Source: Bacteroidales bacterium (GTDB lineage: Bacteria > Bacteroidota > Bacteroidia > Bacteroidales > P3). Taken from it: a stretch of 7,844 bases of DNA. How positions within the stretch are numbered: the stretch's first letter is position 1; every line of letters begins with the position of its first letter. The position numbers were made by a program, and so were the translations under genes. The notes beneath the pieces are model-generated. The model worked only from the letters and a program-made list of their open reading frames with translations, did no database searches and had not been told where the DNA came from. This document shows, piece after piece, positions 6,896 to 7,844 of this stretch. The stretch spans positions 1-7,844 of the forward strand of contig JAFWOP010000164.1 in NCBI GenBank assembly GCA_017545365.1, in the 5' to 3' direction.

Positions 6896-7231
6896 CTACA
6901 CTTCGTCGGGGCCGTCAAGTTGTTCGCCGAACTCCAGTTCGCCTGCCACAATCTGTATCATCTCGTCGAGGTCGAAAGTGCCGACATTGTGTTTTTTGGC
7001 TTCCTTTACGAGATACTGGGCAACGGCTTCCACATCGACATCAACACAGCCGTCGGCATCGGGTTCCTGGTCGAAAACGCCGTTGTCGCAGTAGTAATCG
7101 CTAATCGTGTCGAGGAAAAATTCCAGGTCATCGTCCGAAAGCTTCTCCTTCAAATCCGCAGAAATGTAATTTCGGATGAACTCGATGGTCTTGTCGTCAT
7201 CGAGGTCTTCAAGCATAAATTCGTCAGCCAT
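6896..7231 (-). CDS. Small, highly acidic conserved-type protein of unknown function
   Basis: A 111-residue protein that I do not recognise as a named family. About 34 residues are Asp or Glu against seven Lys or Arg, giving a strongly negative charge and a predicted very low pI. Hydrophobic positions are spaced as in amphipathic helices (for example TIEFIRNYI, LEFFLDTI and VEAVAQYLV), so a compact helical fold is likely, not a disordered acidic tail. A central DADGCVDVDVE stretch (about 58-68) has some acidic spacing reminiscent of calcium loops, but it does not fit an EF-hand. There is no signal peptide or membrane helix, so it is probably cytoplasmic. It sits 25 bases after trxA and 24 before the acyltransferase gene, suggesting cotranscription. 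Codon usage and the clean frame support a real gene. Confidence 0.8.
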   Translation of the reverse strand: MADEFMLEDLDDDKTIEFIRNYISADLKEKLSDDDLEFFLDTISDYYCDNGVFDQEPDADGCVDVDVEAVAQYLVKEAKKHNVGTFDLDEMIQIVAGELEFGEQLDGPDEV

Positions 7232-7256
7232 AGGACAAAGGGATTAATAATTAAGA

Positions 7257-7568
7257 TTAGAGTAAGGCGTTGATTTTATCGACATAGACCTGCTTGGGGG
7301 CAGCACCTACTTGCTTGTCAACCAGCTGGCCGTCCTTGAAAAACATGACGGTTGGGATGTTGCGGATGCCATACTTGACGGGAAGGTCAACGGCCTCATC
7401 AACGTCGCATTTGCCGATAACGACGCGCCCTTCATACTCGGCGGCAAGCGCCTCGATGGTGGGAGCAAGTGCACGACAAGGGCCGCACCACGTAGCCCAA
7501 AAATCTACCACAACAGGCTTGCCTTCGGCAAGGACCTGATCAAAATTGCTGTCTGTAATCTGTAACAT
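7257..7568 (-). CDS. trxA: Thioredoxin
   Basis: A complete 103-residue single-domain thioredoxin, the normal length for the family. It reduces protein disulfides in the cytoplasm and is itself recycled by thioredoxin reductase. The redox motif WCGPC is at residues 27-31 (Cys28 and Cys31), preceded by the conserved DFWA strand with buried Asp22. The cis-proline loop NIPT follows at 70-73 (Pro72), then the VMFF strand and a C-terminal helix. There is no signal peptide or membrane segment, so it acts in the cytosol. A third cysteine, Cys54 in the GKCDVD strand, is absent from E. coli TrxA. The ATG start puts the first beta strand in register with the family. It lies 56 bases after dnaE and 25 bases before the next gene, consistent with cotranscription. 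Confidence 0.97.
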   Translation of the reverse strand: MLQITDSNFDQVLAEGKPVVVDFWATWCGPCRALAPTIEALAAEYEGRVVIGKCDVDEAVDLPVKYGIRNIPTVMFFKDGQLVDKQVGAAPKQVYVDKINALL

Positions 7569-7624
7569 AACGAATAATTTAACTATTTAACAATTTACTA
7601 TGTTGTTTCTCCTATAATCCTTTT
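7569..7624 (-). other. AT-rich leader between dnaE and trxA
   Basis: These 56 bases are strongly AT-rich, especially the 35 before the trxA start. There is no clear Shine-Dalgarno sequence close to the ATG; the nearest purine run (AGGAGAA on the minus strand, near 7605) is too far away. Such AT-rich, SD-less leaders are usual for well-translated Bacteroidetes genes. I looked for the Bacteroidetes promoter pattern (TTTG about 20 bases before TAnnTTTG) and found no acceptable match, so trxA may be read through from dnaE or use a divergent promoter. Confidence 0.3.
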
Positions 7625-7844
7625 TTAGTTGAGGCGGAAGTCGAGGCCAGGATGGTTTTTAATGTAGCTGATCATATCGTCCGTCACATTCACCCTATTG
7701 GAACGGGAGCCAAGCTTCGCTTTCATGGACTGCCCGGAGGTATGGACTTCAAAGTTCAGCGTTACCTTGCCGGGATTTGCCTTCATTATATCCGATAAAT
7801 CAAAGATAAGCGACTCGCTGAGTGCTGAAAGTTCGATTATAATC
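7625..7844 (-). CDS. dnaE: DNA polymerase III alpha subunit, C-terminal end (partial)
   Basis: An open frame enters from the right edge and ends at TAA (7627-7625). It gives 72 residues, beginning IIIELSALSESLIFDLSDIM and ending HPGLDFRLN. The pattern (a DLS..I..NPGK turn, an LNFEV strand, an SR...V.V segment, then I.Y....P.L.F..N at the terminus) matches, from memory, the extreme C-terminus of Bacteroidetes DnaE, the replicative polymerase catalytic subunit. This tail lies after the polymerase and OB-fold regions, so no catalytic residue is visible. Position supports the call: in Bacteroides and Prevotella, trxA commonly follows dnaE directly, as here with a 56-base gap. The identification rests on a short tail plus synteny, and the start lies outside the window. 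Confidence 0.75.
   Translation of the reverse strand, partial: IIIELSALSESLIFDLSDIMKANPGKVTLNFEVHTSGQSMKAKLGSRSNRVNVTDDMISYIKNHPGLDFRLN

Noticed and set aside
7020..7065. Asp-rich DADGCVDVDVE stretch as an EF-hand calcium site
   Set aside because: The spacing of acidic residues and the flanking sequence do not fit the 12-residue EF-hand loop.

Overview
This window looks like a chromosomal segment of a Bacteroidales anaerobe, most likely Prevotella or a close relative. The clues are the dnaE-trxA adjacency, a cytoplasmic GH43 xylosidase paired with a GPH symporter (the pairing I recall for xynB/xynD of Prevotella bryantii), very AT-rich intergenic gaps with no clear Shine-Dalgarno sequences, and heptameric intergenic repeats of the gaaaaat type. 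The genus is inferred from these features, not proven.

All eight supported genes lie on the minus strand, so transcription runs from the right end to the left. In that order they are: the C-terminal 72 codons of dnaE, cut by the window edge (7844-7625); trxA (7568-7257); a small, very acidic protein of unknown function (7231-6896); a membrane acyltransferase of the acyltransferase-3 family (6871-5759); a five-helix membrane protein with a large helical C-terminal part, probably DUF6057 (5664-4144); a lipoprotein with a CxxCH haem-type motif and TolB-like/PD40 propeller repeats (4143-2668); a GPH-family sugar:cation symporter (2637-1219); and a GH43 beta-xylosidase/alpha-L-arabinofuranosidase (1128-133). 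No gene-free stretch exceeds 132 bases.

The genes form probable functional groups. dnaE-trxA-small acidic protein is a tight housekeeping block with gaps of 56 and 25 bases. The membrane protein and the CxxCH lipoprotein abut exactly (stop TGA followed at once by ATG) and are likely translationally coupled; they are the best candidate here for a poorly described two-component envelope system. The symporter and GH43 enzyme form a minimal import-and-hydrolyse module for short xylo- or arabinoxylo-oligosaccharides, with no SusC/SusD, extracellular xylanase or regulator in view.

The most unexpected non-coding signal is two intergenic arrays with a strict 21-base period (1138-1221 and 5679-5755). 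Their cores are related to each other, each unit divides into three heptads, and each array fills a gap of about 90 bases between genes. A third heptad region at the left edge (1-124) holds two arrays in inverted orientation. No RNA gene, IS element, CRISPR array, convincing promoter or convincing intrinsic terminator was found.
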